A stretch of DNA of 64,000 bases, taken from contig NZ_JAIMCA010000002.1 of the NCBI RefSeq assembly GCF_025499465.1, forward strand, positions 310,001-374,000, given 5' to 3'. The notes beneath the pieces are model-generated. The model searched no databases, was not told the DNA's origin, and was given only the letters and a program-made list of their open reading frames with translations. The position numbers and the translations under genes were made by a program. Positions within the stretch are counted from its first letter, which is position 1; every line of letters begins with the position of its first letter. Shown piece after piece: positions 7,602 to 17,620 of the stretch. The DNA is from Allobosea sp. BH3. GTDB taxonomy: Bacteria > Pseudomonadota > Alphaproteobacteria > Rhizobiales > Beijerinckiaceae.

Positions 7602-8834
7602 GTGTCGAAGGCTCAAGGCGAGACGCTGCTCTGCGACAGGCTCTGGACAAATGCCCGGCTGGCGACGATGGCGCCCGGCAGCGAGGTGCCCTATGGCGCG
7701 GTCGAGGATGGCGTGATCGCGGCGCGGGACGGGCGCATCATCTATGCCGGACCGCGCAGCGAGGCTCCCGCCTTCAAAGCCGCGCAGACCGTCGATTGCG
7801 AAGAGCGCTGGATCACACCCGGGCTGATCGACTGCCACACCCATCTCGTCTACGGCGGCGACCGCGCCCACGAGTTCGAACTGCGGCTGCAGGGCGCGAC
7901 CTATGAAGAGATCGCGCGCGCTGGCGGCGGCATCCTCTCCTCGGTGAAGGCGACGCGCGCAGCGAGCGAGGACGAGCTCTTCGCCTCGGCCGACCGGCGC
8001 CTGCGTGAACTCACCCGCGAAGGTGTCACCACCGTCGAAATCAAGTCCGGCTACGGGCTCGATACCGAGAGCGAGACCAAGGTGCTGCGCGTGGCGCGCC
8101 GTATCGGCCGCGAGCGCGACGTCACGGCCCGGACCACCTTCCTCGGCGCCCATGCGGTGCCGCCCGAATACAAGGGGCGCTCGGGAGACTATGCGGCGCT
8201 GGTCGCCGGGCCGATGCTCGATGCCGTCGCGGCAGAAGGATTGGCCGACGCGGTCGACGTGTTCTGCGAAGGCATCGCCTTCTCGCCGGAGGAGACGCGG
8301 CTGGTGTTCGAGGCCGCGAAAGCCAAGGGGCTTGCGATCAAGATCCATGCCGAGCAGCTCTCCAATCTCGGCGGTGCGAAGCTGGCGGCCGAGATGGGCG
8401 CGCTTTCGGCCGACCATCTCGAGCATCTCGACGAGGCCGGCGTAGCGGCGATGGCGAAGGCCGGGACGGCCGCGGTCGTGCTGCCCGGCGCCTTCTACTT
8501 CCTGCGCGAGACGGTGAAGCCGCCGATCGATCTCCTGCGCAAGCATGGCGTGCCGATCGCGCTCGCCACCGACGCCAACCCCGGGACATCTCCCCTCACC
8601 TCGCCGCTGATGACGCTCAACATGGCCTGTACGCTCTTCCGCCTGACACCGGAGGAAGCGCTGGCCGGGATGACGCGCAACGCCGCGAAAGCGCTCGGCC
8701 TTCAGGACGAAACCGGCACGCTCGAAGCCGGGAAGGCCTGCGACCTCGCGATCTGGGAGATCGAACGCCCGGCCGAGCTCGCCTACCGCATCGGCTTCAA
8801 CCCGCTTCACACCCGCATCCGGAACGGACAATGA
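7602..8834 (+). CDS. hutI: Imidazolonepropionase HutI
   Basis: A 410-residue zinc or iron amidohydrolase that opens 4-imidazolone-5-propionate to N-formimidoylglutamate. Motifs: [11 protein letters not shown] (metal His pair) near residue 78, [16 protein letters not shown] near 246, SADHLEHL and [10 protein letters not shown] (metal Asp). GTG 7602 follows GGGAGGG. Its TGA overlaps the hutH ATG (ATGA), so hutI and hutH are translationally coupled. Confidence 0.95.
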   Translation: MSKAQGETLLCDRLWTNARLATMAPGSEVPYGAVEDGVIAARDGRIIYAGPRSEAPAFKAAQTVDCEERWITPGLIDCHTHLVYGGDRAHEFELRLQGATYEEIARAGGGILSSVKATRAASEDELFASADRRLRELTREGVTTVEIKSGYGLDTESETKVLRVARRIGRERDVTARTTFLGAHAVPPEYKGRSGDYAALVAGPMLDAVAAEGLADAVDVFCEGIAFSPEETRLVFEAAKAKGLAIKIHAEQLSNLGGAKLAAEMGALSADHLEHLDEAGVAAMAKAGTAAVVLPGAFYFLRETVKPPIDLLRKHGVPIALATDANPGTSPLTSPLMTLNMACTLFRLTPEEALAGMTRNAAKALGLQDETGTLEAGKACDLAIWEIERPAELAYRIGFNPLHTRIRNGQ

Positions 8835-10363
8835 CCACGGTTTCGCTGAACCCGGGCGCAGCCCATCTCACCGACTGGCGCGCCATCCTTGACGGCGCCT
8901 CCGCCGCGCTCGCCGGCGACAGCGCCCGCAGCATCGCGGCCGGGCAGCAGATCGTCGAGGACATCGTCTCGGCCGGCACCGTGACCTACGGCGTCAACAC
9001 CGGCTTCGGCAAGCTCGCCAGCGTGCGCATCGCCGATGCCGATCTCGCCTTGCTCCAGCGCAACCTGATCCTGTCCCATGCGGTCGGCACCGGCCCTGCC
9101 TTGCCCGATGGTGTGGTGCGGCTCCTGCTCGCGATGAAGGCAGCGAGCCTGGCGCGCGGCGCTTCCGGCGTGCGGCCGGCTGTGATCGAAGCACTGACCG
9201 GAGCGCTCAAGGCCGACGCCCTGCCGGTGATCCCCGCTAAGGGGTCGGTCGGTGCCTCCGGCGATCTCGCGCCGCTCGCCCATATGACGGCCGCGCTGAT
9301 GGGCTTCGGCGAGATCAGGCTCAAGGGCGAGACGCTGCCAGCCACTGAGGTCCTGCAGCGCACGGGCATCGAGCCGCTGGCGCTCGGCGCCAAGGAGGGG
9401 CTTGCTCTCATCAACGGCACCCAGGTCTCGACCACGCTGGCGCTCACCGGCCTTGCCTCCATCGCCCGCGTCTTCGACGCGGCGCTGGTGGCCGGCGCGC
9501 TCTCGGTCGACGCGCTGAAGGGCTCCGACACGCCCTTCGACCCGCGCATCCAGAGCCTGCGCGGCCAGCCGGGCCAGATCCGCGTCGCCAAGACCCTGCT
9601 CGACCTCATCGCCGGCAGCGCCATCCGCGAGAGCCACCGCCATGGCGACAGCAAGGTGCAGGATCCCTATTCGCTGCGCTGCCAGCCGCAGGTGATGGGC
9701 GCGGTGCACGGCCTTCTCGACACCGTCGCGACGACACTTGCCATCGAGGCCAATGCCGTCACCGACAACCCACTGGTGCTGGGGCCAGGCGAGATCGTCT
9801 CGGGCGGCAATTTCCACGCGGAGCCCGTCGCCTTCGCCGCCGACATGCTGGCGATAGGCGTCTGCGAGATCGGCAACCTCTCCGAGCGCCGCATGGCGCT
9901 GCTGGTCGACCCCGTGATGAGCGGGCTGCCTCCCTTCCTCGCCCGCGATGCCGGGCTGAACTCCGGCTTCATGATCGCGCAGGTCACGGCCGCGGCGCTG
10001 GCTTCGGAGAACAAGCAGAAGGCCTATCCGGCCTCGGTCGACACCATCCCCACTTCCGCCAACCAGGAAGACCATGTCTCGATGGCGACACATGGCGCCT
10101 TCCGGCTGATCGACATGGCGCGCAACGCCGCGAGCATCATCGGCATCGAGCTGATGGCGGCGGCGGAAGCCATCGAGCATCACCGGCCGCTGAAGACCAG
10201 CGCGCGGCTGGAGCCGGTGCTCGCGCTGCTGCGCGGCAAGATCGCGCCGTTGACCGAGGACCGCTACCTCGCGCCCGATCTCGCGGCGGCAACGGAACTC
10301 GTGCTCTCCGGGGCTGTCGGCGAAGCCGCGGGACTGGATTCTTTTGCTGAGTTCGGGGCGTAA
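8831..10363 (+). CDS. hutH: Histidine ammonia-lyase HutH
   Basis: A 510-residue enzyme that removes ammonia from L-histidine to give trans-urocanate, the first step of the pathway and the source of the HutC inducer. The Ala142-Ser143-Gly144 triplet that cyclises into the MIO prosthetic group sits in [14 protein letters not shown]; Ser143 has the same number as in the Pseudomonas enzyme. YGVNTGFG near residue 53 carries the active-site Tyr. It is coupled to hutI and lies five bases before hutG. Confidence 0.96.
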   Translation: MTTVSLNPGAAHLTDWRAILDGASAALAGDSARSIAAGQQIVEDIVSAGTVTYGVNTGFGKLASVRIADADLALLQRNLILSHAVGTGPALPDGVVRLLLAMKAASLARGASGVRPAVIEALTGALKADALPVIPAKGSVGASGDLAPLAHMTAALMGFGEIRLKGETLPATEVLQRTGIEPLALGAKEGLALINGTQVSTTLALTGLASIARVFDAALVAGALSVDALKGSDTPFDPRIQSLRGQPGQIRVAKTLLDLIAGSAIRESHRHGDSKVQDPYSLRCQPQVMGAVHGLLDTVATTLAIEANAVTDNPLVLGPGEIVSGGNFHAEPVAFAADMLAIGVCEIGNLSERRMALLVDPVMSGLPPFLARDAGLNSGFMIAQVTAAALASENKQKAYPASVDTIPTSANQEDHVSMATHGAFRLIDMARNAASIIGIELMAAAEAIEHHRPLKTSARLEPVLALLRGKIAPLTEDRYLAPDLAAATELVLSGAVGEAAGLDSFAEFGA

Positions 10364-10368
10364 GCGGC

Positions 10369-11178
10369 ATGACCACCAACACCGTCAGCGTCACCCGCGG
10401 CAGCTCCCCGCTCATCCTCTCCATGCCGCATCCCGGCACCGGCCTGCCACCTGAGATCGCGGCGGCGCTGAACGAGCGCGGGCGGCTGGTCGAGGATACC
10501 GACTGGCATATGCGCCAGCTCTATGGCTTCACCGAGCGCCTCGCGCCGACGGTCGTCGAGGCGCAGCTTTCGCGCTTCGTCATCGACCTCAACCGCGACC
10601 CGTCCGGCGTCTCGCTCTATCCGGGGCAGGCGACGACCGAGCTGGTGCCGACGACGACCTTCGACGGCGCGCCGATCTGGCAGGCCACGCTGGACGGAGC
10701 CGAGATCGAGCGGCGCAAGGCCGCCTATTTCCAGCCCTATCACGACGCGCTTTCCGCCGAGATCGCGCGGGTGAAGGGAGAGCACGGCTATTGCGTGCTG
10801 TGGGACTGCCACTCGATCAAGTCGGTGATCCCGCGGCTCTTCGCCGGCACGCTGCCGACGCTCAACCTCGGCACCAACTCCGGTGCGAGCTGCGCTCCGA
10901 GCGTGGAGGCTGCAGCCATCGCCGCCATGGCCGGACAGCCTCTGACGCAGATCGCGAATGGCCGCTTCAAGGGCGGCTGGATCACCCGGCATTACGGGCG
11001 CCCCTCGGAGCATGTTCACGCTCTCCAGATGGAGATCGCGCTTTCCGCCTATCTCGCTGACGAGACCGCGCCTTGGGCCTTCGACGCGCCGAAAGCCACC
11101 CAGCTCCAGTCCGCCCTCTCCGCCATCATCGAAGCCGCGCTCGGCGCGGCCGCCGCTTTCGAACGGAGCCGCTCATGA
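10369..11178 (+). CDS. hutG: N-formylglutamate deformylase HutG
   Basis: A 269-residue hydrolase of the N-formylglutamate amidohydrolase family, releasing formate and L-glutamate. It starts with the family's [10 protein letters not shown] and has the LWDCHSIKS metal/catalytic stretch and [10 protein letters not shown]. This is the partner of HutF and not the formiminoglutamase type of hutG. Its stop overlaps the hutU start (ATGA). Confidence 0.94.
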   Translation: MTTNTVSVTRGSSPLILSMPHPGTGLPPEIAAALNERGRLVEDTDWHMRQLYGFTERLAPTVVEAQLSRFVIDLNRDPSGVSLYPGQATTELVPTTTFDGAPIWQATLDGAEIERRKAAYFQPYHDALSAEIARVKGEHGYCVLWDCHSIKSVIPRLFAGTLPTLNLGTNSGASCAPSVEAAAIAAMAGQPLTQIANGRFKGGWITRHYGRPSEHVHALQMEIALSAYLADETAPWAFDAPKATQLQSALSAIIEAALGAAAAFERSRS

Positions 11179-12842
11179 CCCGCCTCGACAACACCCGCAC
11201 CATCCGCGCCGCGACCGGCACCGAGCTTTCGGCCAAGAGCTGGCTGACGGAAGCCCCGCTGCGCATGCTGATGAACAATCTCGATCCGAACGTCGCCGAG
11301 AACCCGCATGAGCTCGTGGTCTATGGCGGCATCGGACGCGCCGCGCGCTCTTGGGAGGATTTCGACCGCATCGTCTCGGCGCTGCGCGCGCTCGAGGCCG
11401 ACGAGACACTGCTCGTCCAGTCCGGCAAGCCGGTCGGCGTCTTCCGTACGCATAAGGACGCGCCGCGGGTCCTGATCGCAAACTCCAATCTCGTCCCCCA
11501 CTGGGCCAATTGGGACCATTTCAACGAGCTCGATAAGAAGGGGCTCGCGATGTACGGCCAGATGACGGCCGGCTCCTGGATCTATATCGGCACGCAAGGC
11601 ATCGTGCAGGGCACCTACGAGACCTTCGTCGAAGCCGGGCGCCAGCATTATGGCGGCAGTCTCAAGGGCAAGTGGGTGCTGACCGGCGGGCTCGGCGGCA
11701 TGGGCGGCGCGCAGCCGCTTGCGGCAGTCATGGCCGGCGCCTCCTGCCTCGCCGTCGAGTGCAATCCCGAGTCGATCGAATTCCGCCTGCGCACCCGCTA
11801 TCTCGACGAGAAGGCGGCGACGCTCGACGAGGCGCTCGAGATGATCGACCGCTGGACCAAGGCCGGCGAGGCGAAGTCGGTCGGTCTGCTCGGCAACTGT
11901 GCCGAGATCCTGCCCGAGATGGTCCGCCGCGGCATCCGCCCCGACATGGTCACCGACCAGACCTCGGCCCATGACCCGGTCAACGGCTACCTTCCCAAGG
12001 GCTGGACGCTCGGCGAATGGCGCCAGCGCCGCGAGGGCAATCCGAAGGCCGTGGAACAGGCGGCGCGGGCCTCGATGCGCGAGCATGTCGAGGCGATGAT
12101 CGCCTTCCAGGACATGGGCGTGCCCACCTTCGACTACGGCAACAACATCCGGCAGGTTGCCAAGGACGAGGGGCTGGAGAACGCCTTCGCCTTTCCGGGC
12201 TTCGTGCCGGCCTATATCCGCCCGCTGTTCTGCCGCGGCATCGGCCCGTTCCGCTGGGCAGCCCTCTCGGGCGACCCGGAGGACATCTACAAGACCGACG
12301 CCAAGGTGAAGGAACTGACGCCCGGCAACACGCATCTGCACAACTGGCTCGACATGGCGCGCGAGCGCATCGCCTTCCAGGGCCTGCCGGCGCGCATCTG
12401 CTGGGTCGGCCTCGGCGACCGCCATCGGCTCGGACTCGCCTTCAACGAGATGGTGGCGAAGGGCGAACTCAAGGCTCCTGTCGTGATCGGCCGCGACCAT
12501 CTCGATTCAGGCTCGGTCGCCTCGCCCAACCGTGAGACGGAAGCGATGAAGGACGGCTCCGACGCGGTGTCCGACTGGCCGCTGCTCAATGCGCTCCTCA
12601 ACACGGCTTCCGGCGCGACCTGGGTCTCGCTGCATCATGGCGGCGGCGTCGGCATGGGCTTCTCACAGCATTCCGGCGTCGTGATCTGCGCCGACGGCAC
12701 CGAGGATGCGGCCGCCCGCCTCGGCCGCGTGCTCTGGAACGATCCGGCGACCGGCGTGATGCGCCATGCCGATGCCGGCTACGAGATCGCGCAGGATTGC
12801 GCCCGCGAGAAGGGGCTCAATCTGCCGGGTATTCTGGGCTGA
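11175..12842 (+). CDS. hutU: Urocanate hydratase HutU
   Basis: A 555-residue NAD+-dependent urocanase that converts urocanate to imidazolonepropionate, using NAD+ as an electrophile. The NAD loop [14 protein letters not shown] and the later [11 protein letters not shown] and DQTSAHDP blocks are clear. I chose ATG 11175, four bases inside hutG, because this gives the usual N-terminus ([10 protein letters not shown]) and length. It is the last gene of the tightly coupled hutIHGU group; a palindromic repeat separates it from hutD. Confidence 0.96.
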   Translation: MTRLDNTRTIRAATGTELSAKSWLTEAPLRMLMNNLDPNVAENPHELVVYGGIGRAARSWEDFDRIVSALRALEADETLLVQSGKPVGVFRTHKDAPRVLIANSNLVPHWANWDHFNELDKKGLAMYGQMTAGSWIYIGTQGIVQGTYETFVEAGRQHYGGSLKGKWVLTGGLGGMGGAQPLAAVMAGASCLAVECNPESIEFRLRTRYLDEKAATLDEALEMIDRWTKAGEAKSVGLLGNCAEILPEMVRRGIRPDMVTDQTSAHDPVNGYLPKGWTLGEWRQRREGNPKAVEQAARASMREHVEAMIAFQDMGVPTFDYGNNIRQVAKDEGLENAFAFPGFVPAYIRPLFCRGIGPFRWAALSGDPEDIYKTDAKVKELTPGNTHLHNWLDMARERIAFQGLPARICWVGLGDRHRLGLAFNEMVAKGELKAPVVIGRDHLDSGSVASPNRETEAMKDGSDAVSDWPLLNALLNTASGATWVSLHHGGGVGMGFSQHSGVVICADGTEDAAARLGRVLWNDPATGVMRHADAGYEIAQDCAREKGLNLPGILG

Positions 12843-12850
12843 GCCTTCGT

Positions 12851-12971
12851 GTCATTCCGGGGCTCCGCGCAGCGGAGAACCCGGAACCCACGACTGGGCG
12901 AATCTTGTCCGACCACGACGTTCTACCCAGTCGTGGGTTCCGGGTTCGCCCTTCGGGCGCCCCGGAATGAC
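12851..12971. repeat. Palindromic repeat family A, copy 1
   Basis: A 121-base inverted repeat. It opens with GTCATTCCGGGGC and closes with GCCCCGGAATGAC; inner arms include ACCCACGACTGGG and CCCAGTCGTGGGT. Copy 2 is at 16005-16133. It lies between hutU and hutD. Confidence 0.85.
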
Positions 12972-13004
12972 AAAGCTAGCCGCCTGAATTCAAAGGACCG
13001 TTCC

Positions 13005-13568
13005 ATGCGCATTATCCGCGCCGCCGATTGCAAGGTCATGCCGTGGAAGAACGGCGGCGGCACCACGACCGAAATCGCGGTTTTTCCAGAGGGAGCCCCC
13101 CTGAGCGATTTCGCCTGGCGCATCTCGATGGCTCATGTGGGCGCAGACGGGCCGTTCTCGTCCTTTCCCGGCATCGACCGGACGCTCTCGGTGCTGACCG
13201 GAAACGGCATCCGCCTTGCGTTCGGGGACGGCGAGACGGTGGCACTGGACCGTGCGACCGCGCCGTTCTTCTTCGCCGCCGACCGGGCAGTGGACGGGCA
13301 GCTGGTCGACGGGCCGATCGACGACCTCAATGTGATGAGCCGGCGCGGGGCGTGGAGCCATAGCGTTGAACGGATTTCGGGCGGTGGGTCGCGCGAGATC
13401 AACGTCGAACAGGGTGTGCTGGTTCTGGTGGCGCGCCACGGAGACTGGCAGGTCGATGGCACCGCTCTGGCTGCGGGGGACAGCGTGATCCTCCCTGCCC
13501 CTGCGACCGTCGCGCTGCGTGCCGAAAGCGGCGGCGAACTCTTCGCGATCCGGCTGCAGGCCGCCTGA
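13005..13568 (+). CDS. hutD: HutD family protein
   Basis: A 187-residue cupin-like HutD protein. HutD is conserved in hut loci and has been proposed to moderate hut expression, perhaps by binding formylglutamate; no reaction is established. The family hallmark MPWKNGGGTTTEIA is at residues 12-25, followed by FAWRISMAHV. I chose ATG 13005 for this N-terminus; the open frame further upstream runs through the repeat element. No terminator is obvious between hutU and hutD other than the repeat. Confidence 0.88.
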   Translation: MRIIRAADCKVMPWKNGGGTTTEIAVFPEGAPLSDFAWRISMAHVGADGPFSSFPGIDRTLSVLTGNGIRLAFGDGETVALDRATAPFFFAADRAVDGQLVDGPIDDLNVMSRRGAWSHSVERISGGGSREINVEQGVLVLVARHGDWQVDGTALAAGDSVILPAPATVALRAESGGELFAIRLQAA

Positions 13569-13577
13569 GTTGCCGCC

Positions 13578-13666
13578 ATTCTCGGGCGGAGCAAAGCTCC
13601 GACCCGAGAATCTCATGACCAGAAGGCGCTGGTTTGCGAGATGCTCGGGTCAAGCCCGAGCATGAC
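13578..13666. repeat. Palindromic repeat family E, copy 1
   Basis: CATTCTCGGG ... CCCGAGAAT, then ATGCTCGGG ... CCCGAGCATGAC. Two hairpins lie side by side between the convergent hutD and citrate synthase genes. Copy 2 is at 50507-50597. Confidence 0.8.
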
Positions 13667-13678
13667 GCCCTTCTTTCC

Positions 13679-14758
13679 TCAAGCCGCCTGGCGCGGTTGC
13701 GGGCCGACATAGACCGATTGCGGGCGGATCAGCTTGCCGCCGGCGATCTGCTCATGGGCATGGGCGAGCCAACCTACCGTGCGGCCGAGCGCGAAGACGC
13801 AGGTGAAGGAATCGGGCGTGAAGCCGAGCGCTTCCAGCAGCAGCGCCGTGTAGAACTCGACATTCGTCTCCAGCGTCCGGTTGGGCTTGCGCTCGCGCAG
13901 GATGGCGAGCGCCGCCTGCTCGACGGCCTCGGCCAGCGCCAGCCGGCCGCCATCGGGGCCGAGCCGGCGGATCGCGCCTTTCAGCGCATCGGCGCGCGGA
14001 TCGCGCACGCGATACACGCGGTGTCCGAAGCCCATCAAACGGTCGCCGCGATCGAGCGCAGCTTCGAGCCAGGTGCGCGCATTCGCCGGGCTGCCGATAG
14101 CGTCGAGCATCTCGATCACCGGCCCGGGCGCGCCGCCATGGAGCGGCCCTTTCAGCGCGCTGATGCCGGCGAGCACTGCAGAGACGAGACCGGCGCGGGT
14201 CGAGGCGACGACGCGGGCGGCGAAGGTCGAAGCGTTGAGGCCGTGATCGGCGACCGTCACGAGATAGGTGTCGAGCGCTGCTGCCTGCGCTTGCGTCGGC
14301 GCGACGCCCGTCAGCATGCGCAGCATGTCGGCCGCCTGCGGCAGAGCCGGATCGGGTGCGACCGGCGCAAGTCCCTGCCGCAAGCGCAGGGCCGCGGGCG
14401 TGAAGACGGCGGGCGCCGCCAGAAGCCGCAACGCCGCACCAGCATCCTCGCCATCGGGAATCAGGGCAGTCATCGCCCGCACCATCTCGACCGGGCCGAG
14501 CTTGGCTGGCAGCGCCGCCTTGACGACGACCGTGTCGAACAGTTCGCGGCGCGCGGCACCGAGCGCTGCCGGCAGGTCCTTCGCCGCGGGCAGGTCCGGC
14601 ACGAAGCCGTCCAGCATCAGCGCCACCATCTGCTCGAAAGACGTGTGTCCCGCGAGTTCATCCAGGCTGTGACCGCGGATCACCAGCCGGCCGGCCGCTC
14701 CATCGACGTCCGAGAGGACGGTGTGGGCGGCAACGACATTCTCAAGGCCATCGGACAT
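13679..14758 (-). CDS. Citrate synthase/methylcitrate synthase family protein
   Basis: A 359-residue short-form citrate synthase homologue that should condense acetyl-CoA (or an acyl-CoA) with an oxoacid. Two catalytic His regions are intact: GPLHGGAPGP and GFGHRVYRVRDPR. The region that carries the catalytic Asp in citrate synthase reads NVEFYTALLL, with Glu at that place. Some subfamilies may use Glu here, so activity cannot be excluded. It is divergent from a second homologue with a DNA-binding domain; the two share 86 bases of promoter region. It is unlikely to be the housekeeping enzyme, which is usually about 430 residues. Confidence 0.85.
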   Translation of the reverse strand: MSDGLENVVAAHTVLSDVDGAAGRLVIRGHSLDELAGHTSFEQMVALMLDGFVPDLPAAKDLPAALGAARRELFDTVVVKAALPAKLGPVEMVRAMTALIPDGEDAGAALRLLAAPAVFTPAALRLRQGLAPVAPDPALPQAADMLRMLTGVAPTQAQAAALDTYLVTVADHGLNASTFAARVVASTRAGLVSAVLAGISALKGPLHGGAPGPVIEMLDAIGSPANARTWLEAALDRGDRLMGFGHRVYRVRDPRADALKGAIRRLGPDGGRLALAEAVEQAALAILRERKPNRTLETNVEFYTALLLEALGFTPDSFTCVFALGRTVGWLAHAHEQIAGGKLIRPQSVYVGPQPRQAA

Positions 14759-14811
14759 GGCTCTGTCTCCTCATCATGAATGGCTTGAGGATCGGGAGCT
14801 TCATCGCTAGA

Positions 14812-14836
14812 ATCAATCTTGAACAATATAATCAAT
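14812..14836. promoter_or_regulatory. Possible operator between the two citrate synthase genes
   Basis: The direct repeat AATCAAT occurs at 14812-14818 and 14830-14836, 18 bases apart, in an A/T-rich island that contrasts with the GC-rich surroundings and ends nine bases before the HTH-citrate synthase ATG. It could bind the HTH domain encoded next to it. This is inference. Confidence 0.35.
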
Positions 14837-14844
14837 GTATTTCG

Positions 14845-15984
14845 ATGAGCGACTGGCTGACGGCGCAACAGGTGATGCAACGGCTCGGGCTGAAGCCGCA
14901 GACGCTCTACGCCTATGTCAGCCGCGGGCTGATCGAGGCGCGCGGCGACGCCGACGATTCACGCCGGCGGCTCTACCGGGCCGAGGATGTGGCGCGGCTG
15001 GAGCATCGCAAGGCGCGGGGGCGAAAGCCGGCTGCCATCGCCGAGGATGCGATCGCGTTCGGCGAGCCGATCCTGGCCTCGGGCATCGCCACGATCCAGC
15101 GCGGCAAGCTCTGGTATCGCGGGCAGGATGCCGAGAAGCTCGCCGAGACGGCGAAATTGGAGGATGTCGCGCGGCTGCTGTGGGATTGCGGCTCGCAGCG
15201 CTTTCCGCCGCTGTTCACGATCGTGCCGGAAGCGCCCGCCCGGCAGCGCATGTTCGCCGTGATCGCCGCGCGCGCTGCCAGCGACCCCGCCATGGCCGGG
15301 CGGACGAAGAAGGCGCTTTATCTCGAAGCGGCTTCCGTCATCGACGCGCTGGTCGATGCCACCGCCGGGCGGCCGGGCCAGGGGCCGATTCATCACCGGT
15401 TGGCGCAGGCCTGGGGCTGCGACGCACGCGGGGCCGACCTGATCCGCCGCGCACTCGTGCTGCTGGCGGACCATGAACTCAATGCATCGACCTTCGCGGT
15501 CCGGGTCGCGGCCTCGACGCGCGCCTCGCTCGCAGCCTGCGTGCTGGCCGGGCTCGCGACACTGTCGGGGCCGCTGCATGGCGGGATGACCCCGCGCGTG
15601 CTCGGGCTGATGCGCGAGATCGCGAGCGAGGGCGTGGAGATGGCAGTCTCCGCCCGGCTTGCGACCGGCATGCCCCTGCCGGGCTTCGGCCACCCGCTCT
15701 ATCCGGATGGCGATCCGCGGGCACGCGCGCTGCTGACCGCTTTCACGCTGCCGCCGGCCTATGAGGAGACGCGCCGGGCGGTCACGGCGCTGACCGGCGA
15801 GGAGCCGAATATCGACTTCCTGCTGACGGCGATCGCCAGCGAACTCGGGCTCGCGGCGGATGTGCCCTTCCAGCTCTTTGCCGCCGCGCGCTGTGCCGGC
15901 TGGATCGCCCACGCGCTGGAGCAGGGAGAGACCGGACGGCTGATCCGGCCTCGCGCCCGCTATGTCGGGCCGGAGCCAACTTAA
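14845..15984 (+). CDS. Citrate synthase homologue with N-terminal MerR-like HTH domain
   Basis: A 379-residue fusion. Residues 1-55 are a MerR/excisionase-type helix-turn-helix with wing (LTAQQVMQRLGLKPQTLYAY, then SRRRLYRAEDVARLE). Residues about 70-375 are a citrate synthase fold with both catalytic His regions (SGPLHGGMTPR, GFGHPLYPDGDPR) and the Asp region EPNIDFLLTA. ATG 14845 starts at the HTH; the frame extends upstream into the A/T-rich promoter. The catalytic set looks complete, so it may be an enzyme, a metabolite-sensing regulator of the divergent gene, or both. Confidence 0.85.
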   Translation: MSDWLTAQQVMQRLGLKPQTLYAYVSRGLIEARGDADDSRRRLYRAEDVARLEHRKARGRKPAAIAEDAIAFGEPILASGIATIQRGKLWYRGQDAEKLAETAKLEDVARLLWDCGSQRFPPLFTIVPEAPARQRMFAVIAARAASDPAMAGRTKKALYLEAASVIDALVDATAGRPGQGPIHHRLAQAWGCDARGADLIRRALVLLADHELNASTFAVRVAASTRASLAACVLAGLATLSGPLHGGMTPRVLGLMREIASEGVEMAVSARLATGMPLPGFGHPLYPDGDPRARALLTAFTLPPAYEETRRAVTALTGEEPNIDFLLTAIASELGLAADVPFQLFAAARCAGWIAHALEQGETGRLIRPRARYVGPEPT

Positions 15985-16004
15985 GCCGTCTAGGAACCGC
16001 CCTT

Positions 16005-16133
16005 GTCATTCCGGGGCTTCGCGCAGCGAAGAACCCGGAACCCACGACCGGGTGCGTCGCCGGCAACCAGACATCACAGGCGTCACCCCGTCGTGGGTTC
16101 CGGGTTCGCGCCTGCGGCGCGCCCCGGAATGAC
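16005..16133. repeat. Palindromic repeat family A, copy 2
   Basis: A 129-base inverted repeat with the same GTCATTCCGGGGC/GCCCCGGAATGAC ends and ACCCACGAC/GTCGTGGGT inner arms as copy 1; the central loop differs. It lies between two convergent genes. Confidence 0.85.
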
Positions 16134-16148
16134 AATCGTGGAGCTTGC

Positions 16149-17390
16149 CTAAGCCTGCTCGCCAACTTTTGACGACGCTGGTTTCACCCCGAGCTCGCCC
16201 TCGCGCTCCCCGATATAACCACGCGTGACCGGCAGCCCGTCGAGCTTTCTGGCGAGCTGGAACTGGAACACCACCAGATCGTCGTGCCGGAAGCTCGCCT
16301 CGCAGGCCGCGAGATAGAATTCCCACATGCGGGCGAAGCGCTCATCATACATCGCCACCGCCTTGTCGCGCCGGGCGAGAAAGTTCTCGCGCCAGGCCTT
16401 CAGCGTCTCGGCGTAGTGGATGCGCAGCACCTCGACATCGGTGATGACCAGCTCTTCGAGCTCGATCGCCGCAGCAACCTCCGACATCGCTGGGATATAG
16501 CCGCCCGGGAAGATGTATTTGGCGATGAAGGGGTTCGTGGCGCCTGGCGGCGTCGAACGGCCGATGGTGTGGATCAGTGCGACGCCATCGTCGGTGAGCA
16601 GTTCGCGCACCTTGCGGAAGTAGTCGCGATAGTAGCCGACGCCGACATGCTCGAACATGCCGACGGAGACGATGCGATCGAACGGTTCGGTCAGGTGGCG
16701 ATAATCCTGGAGCCGGAACTCGACCGGAAGGCCTGACTCCGCGCCGCGCTGCCTGGCGATGGCGAGTTGTTCTTCGGAGAGGGTGATGCCTGTGACAGAG
16801 GCGCCGGTCTCCCCGGCGATGGATAGCGCCATGCCGCCCCAGCCGCAGCCGATGTCGAGCACGCGCTGGCCGGGCCGGAGATCGAGCTTGCCCATGATAT
16901 GGCGCTTCTTGGCGAGCTGAGCCTCTGCCAGCGACATGCCCGGCCGCGCGTAATACGCGCAGGAATACTGCATGTCCTCATCAAGGAAGAGGCGGAAGAA
17001 GTCGCTCTTGAGATCGTAGTGATGCGCCACGTTGCGCCTGGCGAGCGCCGGCGTGTTGTGCTGGTGGAAGCGCCTGATCGCGGTGCGCAAGCCGCCGAGC
17101 ACCTTGCCCCAGCCCTTCGGCCGGGCCTTGTGCATTGCCGCGACCAGCACATCGAGCAGATCGTAGAGCGAGCCCTGCTCGACCACGACGCGCCCGTCCA
17201 TCACGGCCTCGCCCAGGGCAAGCTCTGGATTGAGCGCGAGTTTCAGTTCCGTCGGCGCATCGAGAATCCGCATGCGCAAGCGCGGCGAAGCACCCTGCCC
17301 GATCGACTGATGCGTGCCATCGGGAAAGACGACATCAATGCGTGGCTCAATCGCGAGCCGAGACAACATCCTGGCTATCAGCGAATGCAT
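16149..17390 (-). CDS. cfa: Cyclopropane-fatty-acyl-phospholipid synthase
   Basis: A 413-residue SAM-dependent methyltransferase that adds a methylene bridge to unsaturated acyl chains of membrane phospholipids. The N-terminal lipid-binding part is followed by the AdoMet site VLDIGCGWGGMALSIA (near residue 170) and the later GMFEHVG and HTIGRS blocks. ATG 17390 with AAGGTGGGG upstream gives a usual N-terminus; the frame remains open to 17468. It stands alone; repeats flank both ends. Confidence 0.9.
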   Translation of the reverse strand: MHSLIARMLSRLAIEPRIDVVFPDGTHQSIGQGASPRLRMRILDAPTELKLALNPELALGEAVMDGRVVVEQGSLYDLLDVLVAAMHKARPKGWGKVLGGLRTAIRRFHQHNTPALARRNVAHHYDLKSDFFRLFLDEDMQYSCAYYARPGMSLAEAQLAKKRHIMGKLDLRPGQRVLDIGCGWGGMALSIAGETGASVTGITLSEEQLAIARQRGAESGLPVEFRLQDYRHLTEPFDRIVSVGMFEHVGVGYYRDYFRKVRELLTDDGVALIHTIGRSTPPGATNPFIAKYIFPGGYIPAMSEVAAAIELEELVITDVEVLRIHYAETLKAWRENFLARRDKAVAMYDERFARMWEFYLAACEASFRHDDLVVFQFQLARKLDGLPVTRGYIGEREGELGVKPASSKVGEQA

Positions 17391-17526
17391 TGGCCCCACC
17401 TTCGGCAGCGCCCCTTCTCGCCTCAAGATGGCAAGTCGCAGTGTGTTCGTAACGGTGTTCGCGCGCAAGGCAGCCCTTCACCCCTGGCATGACACCGCAG
17501 GAGAGGACTGTTTGTTGCGCGCTGAC

Positions 17527-17612
17527 GTCATTGCGAGCGTAACGAAGCAATCCAGGAAGACGTAGAGCTCTGCCGCCTTGGCTTGCTTCGTCGCTTCGCT
17601 CCTCGCAATGAC
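17527..17612. repeat. Palindromic repeat family B, copy 1
   Basis: GTCATTGCGAGCG...GAAGCAATCC on the left pairs with GCTTGCTTCG...CTCGCAATGAC on the right. It ends eight bases before the dctM stop. Other copies are at 19650-19749 and 34962-35055. Confidence 0.85.
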
Positions 17613-17620
17613 GGCCAGGA

